Source: Thermodesulfovibrio aggregans | GTDB lineage: Bacteria; Nitrospirota; Thermodesulfovibrionia; Thermodesulfovibrionales; Thermodesulfovibrionaceae | Assembly: GCF_001514535.1 (NCBI RefSeq) | Contig: NZ_BCNO01000003.1 | Span: 123,344 to 187,343 of the forward strand | DNA length: 64,000 nt | Direction of reading: 5' to 3' | Shown: in pieces, positions 45,516 through 54,051 of the stretch | How positions within the stretch are numbered: the stretch's first letter is position 1 | How the letters are laid out: the number at the start of each line of letters is the position of its first letter | Translations under genes and position numbers: made by a program | The notes under the pieces: generated by a model | Seen by the model: the letters and a program-made list of their open reading frames with translations, nothing else | Told to the model about the DNA's origin: nothing | Databases searched by the model: none

Positions 45516-45710
45516 TTAATTCCTCCCGCGAGGTATTCTGAAAGCCAAAGGCTTTCAGGCTGGATAGGTCTTCCGGCTCTGGGCTCAGTGCCTACTTGCC
45601 CGCCTTCCCAGAGATTTCTCTCCAGTGGCTTACTGGGCTTTCGTTCCCAACACGGCTGCGGGGCAGCGGGGGATTCTCACCCCTCTTCCCTTACATCCAG
45701 CAATTTTGAA
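45516..45710 (-). promoter_or_regulatory. Cobalamin riboswitch upstream of metE
   Basis: Read on the minus strand, the aptamer spans about 45701-45559 and is closed by a perfect 7-bp P1 (GCTGGAT with ATCCAGC). It holds the conserved core TGAGAATCCCCC, CTGCCCCGCAGCC and the B12-box AAGCCACTGG. Downstream is a 9-bp hairpin (45558-45538) and then CCTC-GCGG-GAGG, in which the metE ribosome site is paired. This suggests translational OFF control by B12, with the first hairpin possibly part of the switch. The class is recognised by its motifs; the exact pairing in the bound state was not computed. Confidence 0.93.
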
Positions 45711-45738
45711 AATACATTAAGTAGAAAATTTTTGTCAA
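45711..45738 (-). promoter_or_regulatory. Promoter for riboswitch-metE-nrdD
   Basis: On the minus strand TTGACA (45738-45733) and TGTATT (45716-45711) are 16 bp apart. The -10 box lies about 10 bp before the riboswitch aptamer, which places the transcription start just ahead of the aptamer. Confidence 0.55.
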
Positions 45739-45766
45739 ATCAGACAATAAGAATGTTTATTTTCTC

Positions 45767-45794
45767 TTGACAAATTCCTTCAATCTTTTATAAA
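45767..45794 (+). promoter_or_regulatory. Promoter for TetR-RND efflux operon
   Basis: TTGACA at 45767-45772 and TATAAA at 45789-45794, 16 bp apart, form a strong consensus promoter. Transcription should begin within the operator pair immediately downstream. It is divergent from the metE promoter. Confidence 0.7.
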
Positions 45795-45795
45795 C

Positions 45796-45825
45796 TGAAC
45801 ATCAGTTCACATGAACAGGCGTTCA
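45796..45825 (+). promoter_or_regulatory. Tandem TetR operator, two copies of TGAAC-N4-GTTCA
   Basis: Two palindromes with identical arms, TGAAC-ATCA-GTTCA (45796-45809) and TGAAC-AGGC-GTTCA (45812-45825), have centres 16 bp apart. The first sits just after the -10 box and the second overlaps the TetR start codon. Occupancy would block transcription start and elongation, so autorepression of the efflux operon is the natural inference. Confidence 0.7.
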
Positions 45826-46392
45826 GGACATGAGTCAAGAAAGAGAATAGTAGATGCTGCTGTGAAGTTATTTTCGCAGAGTGGCTTCAATGGCACGACA
45901 ATGAGAATGATTGCAAAGGAAGCAGGAATAAGCGTTGGAGGGCTTTATCTTTATTTCAAAAACAAGGAAGAGCTATCACTTTATTTAATAAAAGAAAAGC
46001 TTAACGAATTTTATAGCAAAGTTTTGCTACCCCTTAAAGAGATTCCCAGTCCCTCTCAGGCATTGAAGGAATATTTCACAAAAGCACTGGAATTTGCAAA
46101 GGAAAACAGAGAACTCATCATTATTCATGCAAAGCAACAGGGTTTTACTTTTGGAATTGAGATAAAAAAAGAGTTTTTTAAAAAAGAAAGAGAGATACTT
46201 AAAGAGATAATTACCAGAGGTATTGAATCTCGTGAATTTAAAGAGTGTGAGCCTGAAGAAGTGGCGAAACTACTCATGAATATCATAGGAGGTTATGTTC
46301 TTTCAGTTGTTGTTGAGCCTGAAAATCTTTTTAAGCCAGAAGTCTGTATTGATATCCTATTAAAAGGCTTATTGAAAAGGAGTAATTTATGA
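45811..46392 (+). CDS. TetR/AcrR-family repressor of the RND operon
   Basis: A 193-residue transcription factor. The N-terminal helix-turn-helix is RKRIVDAAVKLFSQSGFNG with TTMRMIAKEAGISVGGLYLY, the AcrR consensus. The C-terminal ligand-binding domain is divergent, as usual. It heads the efflux operon and overlaps the adaptor gene by four bases. The tandem palindromes at its promoter are probably its own binding sites. ATG 45811 is embedded in the second operator; no strong ribosome site is visible, so a somewhat later start remains possible. Confidence 0.9.
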   Translation: MNRRSGHESRKRIVDAAVKLFSQSGFNGTTMRMIAKEAGISVGGLYLYFKNKEELSLYLIKEKLNEFYSKVLLPLKEIPSPSQALKEYFTKALEFAKENRELIIIHAKQQGFTFGIEIKKEFFKKEREILKEIITRGIESREFKECEPEEVAKLLMNIIGGYVLSVVVEPENLFKPEVCIDILLKGLLKRSNL

Positions 46393-47519
46393 TTGCTAAA
46401 TTTAAAGCCATTTGTCTTTTATCTGTCATGTTTTTTATTCTTACAGCATGCGGTAAAAAACAGCCTCCAGCCCAAATTCCTGAAGTATCAGTAATAACTG
46501 TTCAAACACAGGAAGTTCTTCTTACAACTGAGCTTCCAGGAAGAACCAATCCCTACAGGATAGCTGAGATAAGACCACAGGTAAGCGGAATAATTCTTAA
46601 AAGATATTTCACAGAAGGAAGCAATGTAAAAGCAGGAGACCTCCTTTATCAGATTGATCCAGCACCTTATAAAGCAGCCTATGACAATGCTGTGGCAGCA
46701 TTGAAAAGAGCTGAGGCAACACTTCAATCAGTAAAAGCAAGATATGAGAGATATCAAGAGCTTATAAAGGTTAATGCAATAAGCAAGCAGGAGTTTGACG
46801 ATGTGAAAGCTCAGTATGAGCAGACTCTCTCAGAGATTGAGGCATTAAAGGCACAGGTAAGGAATGCTCAGATTAATCTTGGATATACGAAAATAACAGC
46901 GCCAATTTCAGGCAGAATTGGTAAATCAAATGTAACAGAAGGTGCGCTTGTTACTGCCTATCAGCCGATGGAGCTTACAAGAATTCAGCAACTTGACCCT
47001 ATATATGTTGACATTCCTCAGTCAACAAAGGAATTAAGAGAGCTTGAAAGAAGACTTGCTGAGGGAAGGCTTAAATATGCCGGTAAAGAGCAGAACAAAG
47101 TAAAAATAATTCTTGAAGATGGAACAGTCTATCCAGTTGAAGGGACACTTCAGTTTAAGGATGTAACAGTTGATCCAACAACAGGCTCGGTTACATTGAG
47201 GGTTATAGTTCCAAATCCAAAGGGAGTGCTTTTACCGGGAATGTTTGTTAGAGCAATAGTTAAAGAGGGAATAAACAGGCATGCAATTCTTCTTCCCCAG
47301 CAGGCAGTGTTTCGTGATCCAAAAGGAAATCCTTTTGTCTATATAGTTGATAATGAAAACAAGGTTCAGATAAGACCAGTTAAGGTTGACCGTGCCATAG
47401 AGGATAAATGGCTTGTTTCAGAGGGAGTTTCAGAGGGACAGCAGGTTATAGTTGAAGGAGTTCAGAAAATTATGCCCGGAATGCCTGTAAAGCCTGTGCC
47501 TTATGGAAATAAGCAATGA
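46389..47519 (+). CDS. RND efflux periplasmic adaptor lipoprotein (AcrA/MexA-like)
   Basis: Membrane fusion protein of 376 residues linking an RND pump to the outer-membrane channel. A lipobox FILTACGKK places the lipidated cysteine near residue 21. The lipoyl/barrel-sandwich (about 55-85 and 165-190, ITAPISGRIGKSNVTEGALV), an alpha-helical hairpin (about 95-155) and beta-barrel with PGMFVRAIV follow. It overlaps the repressor and the pump by four bases each. Confidence 0.93.
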   Translation: MIAKFKAICLLSVMFFILTACGKKQPPAQIPEVSVITVQTQEVLLTTELPGRTNPYRIAEIRPQVSGIILKRYFTEGSNVKAGDLLYQIDPAPYKAAYDNAVAALKRAEATLQSVKARYERYQELIKVNAISKQEFDDVKAQYEQTLSEIEALKAQVRNAQINLGYTKITAPISGRIGKSNVTEGALVTAYQPMELTRIQQLDPIYVDIPQSTKELRELERRLAEGRLKYAGKEQNKVKIILEDGTVYPVEGTLQFKDVTVDPTTGSVTLRVIVPNPKGVLLPGMFVRAIVKEGINRHAILLPQQAVFRDPKGNPFVYIVDNENKVQIRPVKVDRAIEDKWLVSEGVSEGQQVIVEGVQKIMPGMPVKPVPYGNKQ

Positions 47520-50500
47520 TATACAGATTTTTTCTTGACAGACCGGTTTTTGCATGGGTTATTGCTATTGTTATAATGGGAGCAGGCTGTCTTGCCATAT
47601 ACAGCCTCCCGGTGGCACAGTATCCTTCACTTGCTCCTCCATCAATTTACATTCAGGCGTTTTATCCGGGTGCTTCTGCTGAGACAGTTGAAAACAGTGT
47701 TACCCAGATTATTGAAGAGAAGATGACAGGACTTGACAGAATGATTTACATGTCTGCATACAGTGACTCATCTGGCAGCTCCCGCATTGAGCTTACCTTT
47801 GAGCCAGGAACAGACCCTGACCTTGCATGGGCAAAGGTTCAGAACAAGCTTCAGCTTGCAATGCCAAGTCTGCCCGAGGCTGTTCAGAGAACAGGAATAA
47901 AAGTTGGTAAAGCAACAAAAAACTATCTCATGGTAGTTGCTCTGATTTCAGAAGACGGTCGTCTTGATGCAAATGATTTAAGAGATTATATGCAGTCAAA
48001 CCTTGAAAAGGTTCTTGCAAGAATAGAGGGGGTTGGAGAAGTTGAGACCTTTGGTTTTCCCTATGCAATGCGCATATGGGTTGAACCTCACAAGCTCGTA
48101 AGTTATGGATTGACAATTGATGATGTAATTGCTGCAATAAAAAGCTACAATGTGGAGGTATCTGGTGGACAGCTTGGAGGCGCACCGGCAAAGCCTGGTC
48201 AGCGGCTAAATGCACCGATAATTGTTCAGAGCATGCTTAAAGAGCCAGAGGAGTTTAGTTCAATTCCTGTAAGAGTAAATCCTGATGGCTCAACTGTAAA
48301 GATAAAGGATGTGGCAAGGGTTGAGCTTGGAACAGACTACTACGATATAAATGCCTACTATCAGGGAAAGCCTGCTGCAGCACTTGCAATAAGACCTCTT
48401 CCCGGAGCAAATGCACTTCAGGTGGCAAAAAAAGTTAAAGATAAAATGGATGAGCTCAGCAAGCACTTTCCATCAGGTGTAAAGGTTGTTTATCCCTATG
48501 ACACAACTCCTTTTACAAAAGTTGCAATAAATGAAGTTGTAAAAACCCTTGTTGAGGCAATAATTCTTGTGTTCTTCATAATGTGGCTATTTATGGGCAG
48601 CCTTCGTGCAACTTTTATTCCCACAATTACTGTTCCTGTTGTTTTACTTGGCACATTTGCTGTTCTGGGAATTGCTGGTTACTCAATAAATATGCTCACA
48701 ATGTTTGCGATGGTGCTTGCAATAGGGCTTCTGGTTGATGACGCAATTGTTGTGGTAGAAAATGTGGAAAGAATAATGCGGGAAGAAGGTCTTCCAGTAA
48801 AAGAAGCTGTAATAAAATCAATGGAGCAGATTACATCAGCTCTCATAGGCATCGGACTTGTTCTATCCGCTGTATTTGCTCCAATGGCATTTTTTAAGGG
48901 CTCAACAGGCATTATTTACAGACAGTTTGCAGTAACAATAATTTCAGCCATGTTACTTTCGGTTTTTGTTGCCTTGAGTCTTGCTCCTGTTTTATGTGTA
49001 ATGTTTCTAAGACCACATAAAGCTTCAGAGGCGAAAAAAGGAATTCTTCACTGGTTTAACCTGATTTATGAGAAGTTTTACAGCATATTTTTTAAATCAA
49101 GGCATTTCTATACCAAAGCTGTTGAAAACTCCTTCAGAAAAGCTCCACTTTATATTTTGATTTATGTGATAATCATTGCAGCATTGGGCTTTATTTTAAT
49201 GAAGCTTCCAACAGCCTATCTTCCAGATGAAGATCAGGGAATTCTTCTTGCCCAGGTAATACTTCCATCTGGCTCTACCCTTGAACAGACAGAGGAAGTT
49301 TTAAAAGAAGTTCAGAATTATTTTTTAACAAAAGAAAAAGATGCTGTGGATACTGTAATGACAGTCTCGGGAATAAGCTTTGCTGGAAGAACTCAGTCAA
49401 ATGGAATGGCATTCATAAAGCTAAAAGACTGGCATTTAAGGGACAGGGCAGAATTAAGAGTTAAGGCAATTCAGGATAGGGCTATGAGATACTTCCTTCC
49501 GAATAAAAAAGCCATGATATTTGTTTTCCCGCCTCCATCAATTATAGAACTTGGGAATGCAACAGGCTTTGACCTTCAGCTAATGGATATAGGAGGTCTT
49601 GGGCATCAGAAGCTCATGGAAGCAAGAAATAAGCTTCTTTATATGGCAAATCAGGATCCGAGACTTAAAAATGTAAGACCAAATGGAATGGATGACATAC
49701 CAGAATACAAAGTTGATGTGGACTGGGAAAAAGCAGGCGCACTGGGAGTTCCGATTACATCAATTAATAATACAATTTCAGCAGCTTTTGGAAGTGCCTA
49801 TGTAAATGACTTCATAAAAGGTGGTAGGGTAAAAAGAGTTTTTGTTCAGGCAGACATTCCATACAGAATGCTTCCTGAGGATATGAACAGGCTCTATGTG
49901 AGAAACAATGAAGGCAAGATGGTTCCATTTTCATCCGTTGCTTCAGGCAGATGGATTTATGGCTCACCAAAGCTTGAGCGTTACAATGCCTTTCCTTCAA
50001 TGAACATCTGGGGAGAGCCTGCAAAGGGATACAGCTCAGGTGATGCAATGAAAGCAATGGAGGAAATCATCTCAAAGCTTGGTAAAGGAATAGGTTACGC
50101 ATGGACAGGATTAAGTTATCAGGAAAAGCTGGCAACAGGGCAGGCTCCAATTCTTTATGCCTTCTCTGTTTTTGTCATATTTCTATGTCTTGCAGCACTT
50201 TATGAGTCCTGGACAATTCCAATTACAAATTTAGTATTACTTCCTCTTGGGATATTTGGTGCAGCTGTGGCAACATGGATAATGGGACTTCATAATGATG
50301 TTTACTTCCAGATTGGATTTCTTGTAACAATGGGACTTTCATCAAAGAATGCAATACTTATAATTCAGTTTGCAAGAGACAGAATAAGGCAGGGTGGAGA
50401 GCTTCATAAGGCAACAGTTGAGGCTGCAAGAATAAGATACAGACCCGTTATCATGACTTCTCTGGCGCTCTTCTTCGGAGTTCTTCCTCTTGCTATTTCA

Positions 50501-50644
50501 AAGGGAGCCGGTTCTGGAGCAATGAATGCAATCGGCGTTGCCATTGAAGGTGGAGTTATAGCAGGGACATTTATAAACATTCTGTTTGTGCCACTGTTTT
50601 TTGTGTTGATTTTGAAATTTTTCAAAGTCAGGGAAGTAAAATGA
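47516..50644 (+). CDS. HAE1-type RND multidrug efflux pump (AcrB/MexB-like)
   Basis: Proton-driven inner-membrane transporter of 1042 residues, expected to act as a trimer. The N-terminus MIYRFFLDRPVFAWVIAI starts the first of 12 membrane helices. The proton-relay pair is in LLVDDAIVVVENVERIM of helix 4, and GFLVTMGLSSKNAILI in the second half corresponds to the lysine-bearing helix 10. Two large periplasmic loops include PATAYLPDEDQG-like KLPTAYLPDEDQGILL. Substrate is unknown; HAE1 members export hydrophobic drugs. The pump, adaptor and channel genes overlap by four bases. Confidence 0.95.
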   Translation: MIYRFFLDRPVFAWVIAIVIMGAGCLAIYSLPVAQYPSLAPPSIYIQAFYPGASAETVENSVTQIIEEKMTGLDRMIYMSAYSDSSGSSRIELTFEPGTDPDLAWAKVQNKLQLAMPSLPEAVQRTGIKVGKATKNYLMVVALISEDGRLDANDLRDYMQSNLEKVLARIEGVGEVETFGFPYAMRIWVEPHKLVSYGLTIDDVIAAIKSYNVEVSGGQLGGAPAKPGQRLNAPIIVQSMLKEPEEFSSIPVRVNPDGSTVKIKDVARVELGTDYYDINAYYQGKPAAALAIRPLPGANALQVAKKVKDKMDELSKHFPSGVKVVYPYDTTPFTKVAINEVVKTLVEAIILVFFIMWLFMGSLRATFIPTITVPVVLLGTFAVLGIAGYSINMLTMFAMVLAIGLLVDDAIVVVENVERIMREEGLPVKEAVIKSMEQITSALIGIGLVLSAVFAPMAFFKGSTGIIYRQFAVTIISAMLLSVFVALSLAPVLCVMFLRPHKASEAKKGILHWFNLIYEKFYSIFFKSRHFYTKAVENSFRKAPLYILIYVIIIAALGFILMKLPTAYLPDEDQGILLAQVILPSGSTLEQTEEVLKEVQNYFLTKEKDAVDTVMTVSGISFAGRTQSNGMAFIKLKDWHLRDRAELRVKAIQDRAMRYFLPNKKAMIFVFPPPSIIELGNATGFDLQLMDIGGLGHQKLMEARNKLLYMANQDPRLKNVRPNGMDDIPEYKVDVDWEKAGALGVPITSINNTISAAFGSAYVNDFIKGGRVKRVFVQADIPYRMLPEDMNRLYVRNNEGKMVPFSSVASGRWIYGSPKLERYNAFPSMNIWGEPAKGYSSGDAMKAMEEIISKLGKGIGYAWTGLSYQEKLATGQAPILYAFSVFVIFLCLAALYESWTIPITNLVLLPLGIFGAAVATWIMGLHNDVYFQIGFLVTMGLSSKNAILIIQFARDRIRQGGELHKATVEAARIRYRPVIMTSLALFFGVLPLAISKGAGSGAMNAIGVAIEGGVIAGTFINILFVPLFFVLILKFFKVREVK

Positions 50645-52035
50645 GGAAGCTGATTATTCCCCTGATTCTTCTACTGCTTACATCCTGCACGATGATACCT
50701 GAGTATAAGAGACCTGAAGCACCAATCCCCAGGGAATGGCCTAAGGGTGAAGCCTACAGTTCATTAAAATACGAAGAACTTCCAAAATCTACACTCCTTA
50801 AATGGAATGATTTTCTCGTAGATGAAAAATTGCAGGAGATTGTTAAAAAAGCCCTTTCAAATAATCGTGACCTGAGGCTTGCAGCATTAAATGTTGAGAG
50901 AGCAAGGGCATACTATGGAATTCAAAGAGCAGAACTTATTCCGGCAGTTGATGCAATTTCCTCTGGATTAAGGCAGAGAGTTCCAGCAGAACTGTCAAAC
51001 ACGGCAAAAGCAGAGACTTTATCTCAATACAGTGTTACCTTTGGAATCACATCATGGGAGATTGATCTTTTTGGAAGACTTCAGAGTTTAAAGGAGATGG
51101 CTTTAGAGCAATACCTTGCACAGGAAGCCACGTACAGGGCTGTGAGACTTTCTTTTATTTCAACAGTTGCTATTGCCTATTATACTTATGCCATAGATAA
51201 AGAAAATCTGAATCTTGCAAAGCAAACTCTCAAAACTCAGCAAGAAAACTACGAATTAATTAAGAAAAGATATGAAGTGGGAGTTGCCTCAGAGATAGAC
51301 CTTCACAGAGCAAAAACACAGGTTGACACAGCAAGAGAAGCGGTTGCAAGATATACGCAGGTTTTAGCTCAGGATAGAAACACACTGGAACTCATATCAG
51401 GTGAGCCTCTTAAAGATGAACTTTTACCTGAAGGATTGAGCAATATTAAACCACCTAAAGACATATCTCCTGGACTTTCCTCTGAAGTATTGCTAAATCG
51501 TCCTGATATCATTGCAGCAGAGCATACACTTAAAGCATACAATGCTCAGATAGGTGCTGCAAGGGCAGCATTTTTCCCGAGAATATCCCTTACAACACTT
51601 ATTGGCACAGCATCCAGTGAGCTTTCAGGACTCTTTGAAGCAGGCTCAAAAACATGGACATTTCAACCGCAGGCAGTAATGCCCCTGTTTGATGCAAGAG
51701 TATGGGCTGCCCATGAGGCTGCAAAAGTTGAAAGAGAAATTGCTGTTACAAACTATGAAAAAACAATACAGACAGCTTTTAAAGAAGTTGCTGATGCACT
51801 GGCAGTAAAAGGAACAATTGACGAGCAGATAGATGCATTGAGCAGTCTTGTTAACTCTTTAAGAGAAACATATAAACTTGCAAAGATAAGATATGAAAGA
51901 GGAGTTGACAGTTACTTGAGTGTTCTTGATGCTCAGAGAGCACTTTTTCAGGCAGAACAGCAGCTCAACACCCTCATACTTTCAAAATATGCAAATTTAT
52001 CAACACTTTATAAAGTCCTTGGAGGCGGGGAATAA
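50641..52035 (+). CDS. Outer-membrane efflux lipoprotein (OprM/NodT-like)
   Basis: TolC-family channel of 464 residues. A lipobox LLLTSCTMIPEYKRP (Cys near 16) indicates lipidation. Two repeats of the outer-membrane efflux domain follow, with conserved NRDLRLAALNVERARAYYG and ARAAFFPRISLT, and EVADALAVKGT near the end of the second repeat. It completes a tripartite system with the adaptor and pump. The universal stress gene begins two bases after its stop. Confidence 0.94.
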   Translation: MRKLIIPLILLLLTSCTMIPEYKRPEAPIPREWPKGEAYSSLKYEELPKSTLLKWNDFLVDEKLQEIVKKALSNNRDLRLAALNVERARAYYGIQRAELIPAVDAISSGLRQRVPAELSNTAKAETLSQYSVTFGITSWEIDLFGRLQSLKEMALEQYLAQEATYRAVRLSFISTVAIAYYTYAIDKENLNLAKQTLKTQQENYELIKKRYEVGVASEIDLHRAKTQVDTAREAVARYTQVLAQDRNTLELISGEPLKDELLPEGLSNIKPPKDISPGLSSEVLLNRPDIIAAEHTLKAYNAQIGAARAAFFPRISLTTLIGTASSELSGLFEAGSKTWTFQPQAVMPLFDARVWAAHEAAKVEREIAVTNYEKTIQTAFKEVADALAVKGTIDEQIDALSSLVNSLRETYKLAKIRYERGVDSYLSVLDAQRALFQAEQQLNTLILSKYANLSTLYKVLGGGE

Positions 52036-52036
52036 A

Positions 52037-52978
52037 ATGAAAGAAAATCCTTTTGAGAAAGTTTTAATGCCTGTTGACAGAAGTGAGCATTCAAAAAGAG
52101 CGGTTAATTTTGCCGGTTTAATGCTTTCAAATTGTGAAACATTGCCTGTAGTAACTCTTTTTTATGTGATGACTGGTAAACATTTAAGCGATTTTCTTAA
52201 AAACATTCATCTGAAAGAAAGAGATTTAAAGGATTATGAATTTTTGAAAAAGAGCAAAGAAAAACACATTAGGGAATTTATAGAACCTTTTTTGAATGAG
52301 TATGAAAACATACTGAAAGATGCTGGATTCAGGGGAGAAATAAACAAAAAGATAGAAGATGGAGATCCCGGTAGCAAAATAATTAAAGTTGCAGAGGATG
52401 AGAATTTTTCTACAGTAATTATGGCAAGAAGAGGCATGTCAGAACTTAAAAGTATTCTGCTTGGAAGTGTTTCAAGCAAAGTGATATACGGATTAAAAAA
52501 TAAAAATATATATATCGTGGGACAAAAACTTGATATGGAAAATCAATGCCCGATTCCATATGCCCTCATTCCTGTTGATGGCTCAGTGTATTCTATGAAA
52601 GCATTAGAGCATGGTGTATTTCTTGCAAAGTTTGTTAAGGGAATTAAAAAATTCACGATTTTAAGAGTAATCAATATTTCTTTATATCTTGAAAGAATTA
52701 GACAGGGCATAGATCCTGAAGAGGAAGCCAATGAAATTCTTATGAAAGCTAAAAATAGCTTTTTAAAAGCAGGCATTCAAGACAGCTTAATTGAGACAAA
52801 AATTCGTGTGGGAGTTCCAGCAGAAGAAATAGTCAAAGACATAGAAGAAAATAATTACAATCTTGTAATCATGGGAAGAAAAGGTCGCTCTGCATTGAAA
52901 GACCTTGTTCTTGGAGGTGTGAGCTATACAGTAATAAATAGATGTTTTGAACCTGTAGTAGCAATTATAAATATTTGA
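52037..52978 (+). CDS. Tandem universal stress protein
   Basis: Two Usp domains fused in 313 residues. Domain one (about 5-160) starts VLMPVDRSEHSKRAVNFA and has ARRGMSELKSILLGSVS; domain two (about 172-313) has YALIPVDGSVYSMKALEHG and GRKGRSALKDLVLGGVSYT, the GxxG-x9-G nucleotide-binding element. Such proteins bind ATP or act as stress chaperones. ATG 52037 follows the channel stop; the upstream in-frame ATG at 51920 is inside that gene. It may share the RND operon message. Confidence 0.9.
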   Translation: MKENPFEKVLMPVDRSEHSKRAVNFAGLMLSNCETLPVVTLFYVMTGKHLSDFLKNIHLKERDLKDYEFLKKSKEKHIREFIEPFLNEYENILKDAGFRGEINKKIEDGDPGSKIIKVAEDENFSTVIMARRGMSELKSILLGSVSSKVIYGLKNKNIYIVGQKLDMENQCPIPYALIPVDGSVYSMKALEHGVFLAKFVKGIKKFTILRVINISLYLERIRQGIDPEEEANEILMKAKNSFLKAGIQDSLIETKIRVGVPAEEIVKDIEENNYNLVIMGRKGRSALKDLVLGGVSYTVINRCFEPVVAIINI

Positions 52979-53071
52979 GGTTGTTCAATGAAAAAGATAC
53001 TTACAGCTTCTTGATTTTTTAAGAATTGTGAGTTTTTTAAAAGTCTCAATAGAATGAAAAGGAGGTTAGCT

Positions 53072-53515
53072 ATGGAGATTAAAAAATGTATTGATTTTGC
53101 TAACAAGATTAAAATTTGCTTTGTAGCTACCTGTGACGGTGAGCAACCCAGGGTTAGGCCACTATTGATGTGGTTTGCTGATGAGACAGGTTTTTACTTT
53201 CAGACTCAAACAGTAAAAAATTTTTATAAACAACTACTTAAAAGTCCGAAAATTGAGCTCTGTTTCTGGGATCCAGACGAGGGAAAGACCTTAAGAGTCA
53301 CAGGAGAAGTGGAATTTTTGGAAGATTTTGAACTTAAAAAAAGATGCCTTAAAGAAAGACCTTTTTTATATGAGATTGGCATTAGAGACGAAAAAGATCC
53401 GATTCTTGCGTTATTCCGAGTATCTCAAGGGGAAGCATTCTTCTGGACAAGAGCTGATAGCATGAAAGAAGACCAGATCCAAAAAATTAAGTTCGAATTA
53501 ACAAAACAGACATGA
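53072..53515 (+). CDS. Pyridoxamine 5'-phosphate oxidase-family flavin-binding protein
   Basis: A 147-residue split-barrel protein. KICFVATCDGEQPRVRPLLM is the typical first strands of the Putative_PNPOx/DUF447-like fold, followed by GFYFQTQTVKNFYKQLLKSP and CFWDPDEGKTLRVTGEVEF. It most likely binds FMN or F420-like cofactors; the substrate is unknown. AAGGAGG lies just before ATG 53072, which is chosen over ATG 53054 for that reason. It overlaps the next gene by four bases. Confidence 0.85.
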   Translation: MEIKKCIDFANKIKICFVATCDGEQPRVRPLLMWFADETGFYFQTQTVKNFYKQLLKSPKIELCFWDPDEGKTLRVTGEVEFLEDFELKKRCLKERPFLYEIGIRDEKDPILALFRVSQGEAFFWTRADSMKEDQIQKIKFELTKQT

Positions 53516-54051
53516 ATAAAATAATCTTAATTGGCTTAATAGGTAAGGAAGGTTCAGGGAGAGCATTAGTAGCTGATTATCTTGTTATAAAGCACGGCTT
53601 TGTAAAATGTTCTTTTGAGAACTTTATTAAACACATCTTACTTATGGCAAAAATGTGTAATGTCAATGAATTATTTGTTGAAAAAACTTTCTATTCAAGA
53701 TGGCTTATATTGAAATTGAGAGAAATATTAAGAGAATATATTGATAAAAATTATCTTGTAAGAAAAATGCTGGCTAAAATTGGTGAACTGTTATCGCATG
53801 GTTATAAAAAAATTGTTATTGAAGATATTAGATTTGAAAATGAAGCAGAATTAATCAAACTATTTAATGGTAAACTCGTAAAAATTATCAGAACCTTTCC
53901 TTTTCCTTCAACAACACATTTCAGTTCTGTGGAAAAATTTATTGATACTCTTCCGTATGATTATATCTTGGAAAATAGGCCAAAATTAGAAGACTTATGT
54001 ATGCAAATAGAAGATCTATTACTTTCTATCTATTCAGGAGGTATAAAATGA
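53512..54051 (+). CDS. P-loop kinase-like protein with altered Walker A
   Basis: A 179-residue protein resembling deoxynucleoside monophosphate or dephospho-CoA kinases. The N-terminus, ILIGLIGKEGSGRALVADYL, aligns with the family's GxAGSGKDTVADYL loop, but Arg replaces the phosphate-binding lysine and Ala follows it. Later VIEDIRFENEAELIKLF matches the family's VIxDVRFxNEA segment well. It overlaps the oxidase gene and the PagL gene by four bases. Loss of the lysine suggests weak or no kinase activity, or an unusual phosphate contact by GK at the loop start. Confidence 0.65.
   Translation: MNKIILIGLIGKEGSGRALVADYLVIKHGFVKCSFENFIKHILLMAKMCNVNELFVEKTFYSRWLILKLREILREYIDKNYLVRKMLAKIGELLSHGYKKIVIEDIRFENEAELIKLFNGKLVKIIRTFPFPSTTHFSSVEKFIDTLPYDYILENRPKLEDLCMQIEDLLLSIYSGGIK

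Noticed and set aside
45535-45710. Structured GC-rich region read as a small plus-strand protein (45588-45770)
   Set aside because: The minus strand has a complete cobalamin riboswitch core; the plus-strand frame is incidental.
51920-52036. Longer start for the universal stress protein
   Set aside because: The extra 39 residues come from inside the outer-membrane channel gene in another frame and have no Usp similarity.
52979-53071. Short frame MKKILTAS and weak TGAG/CTCA hairpin
   Set aside because: Eight codons without support and an imperfect, AT-rich hairpin; no gene or firm terminator can be claimed in this gap.
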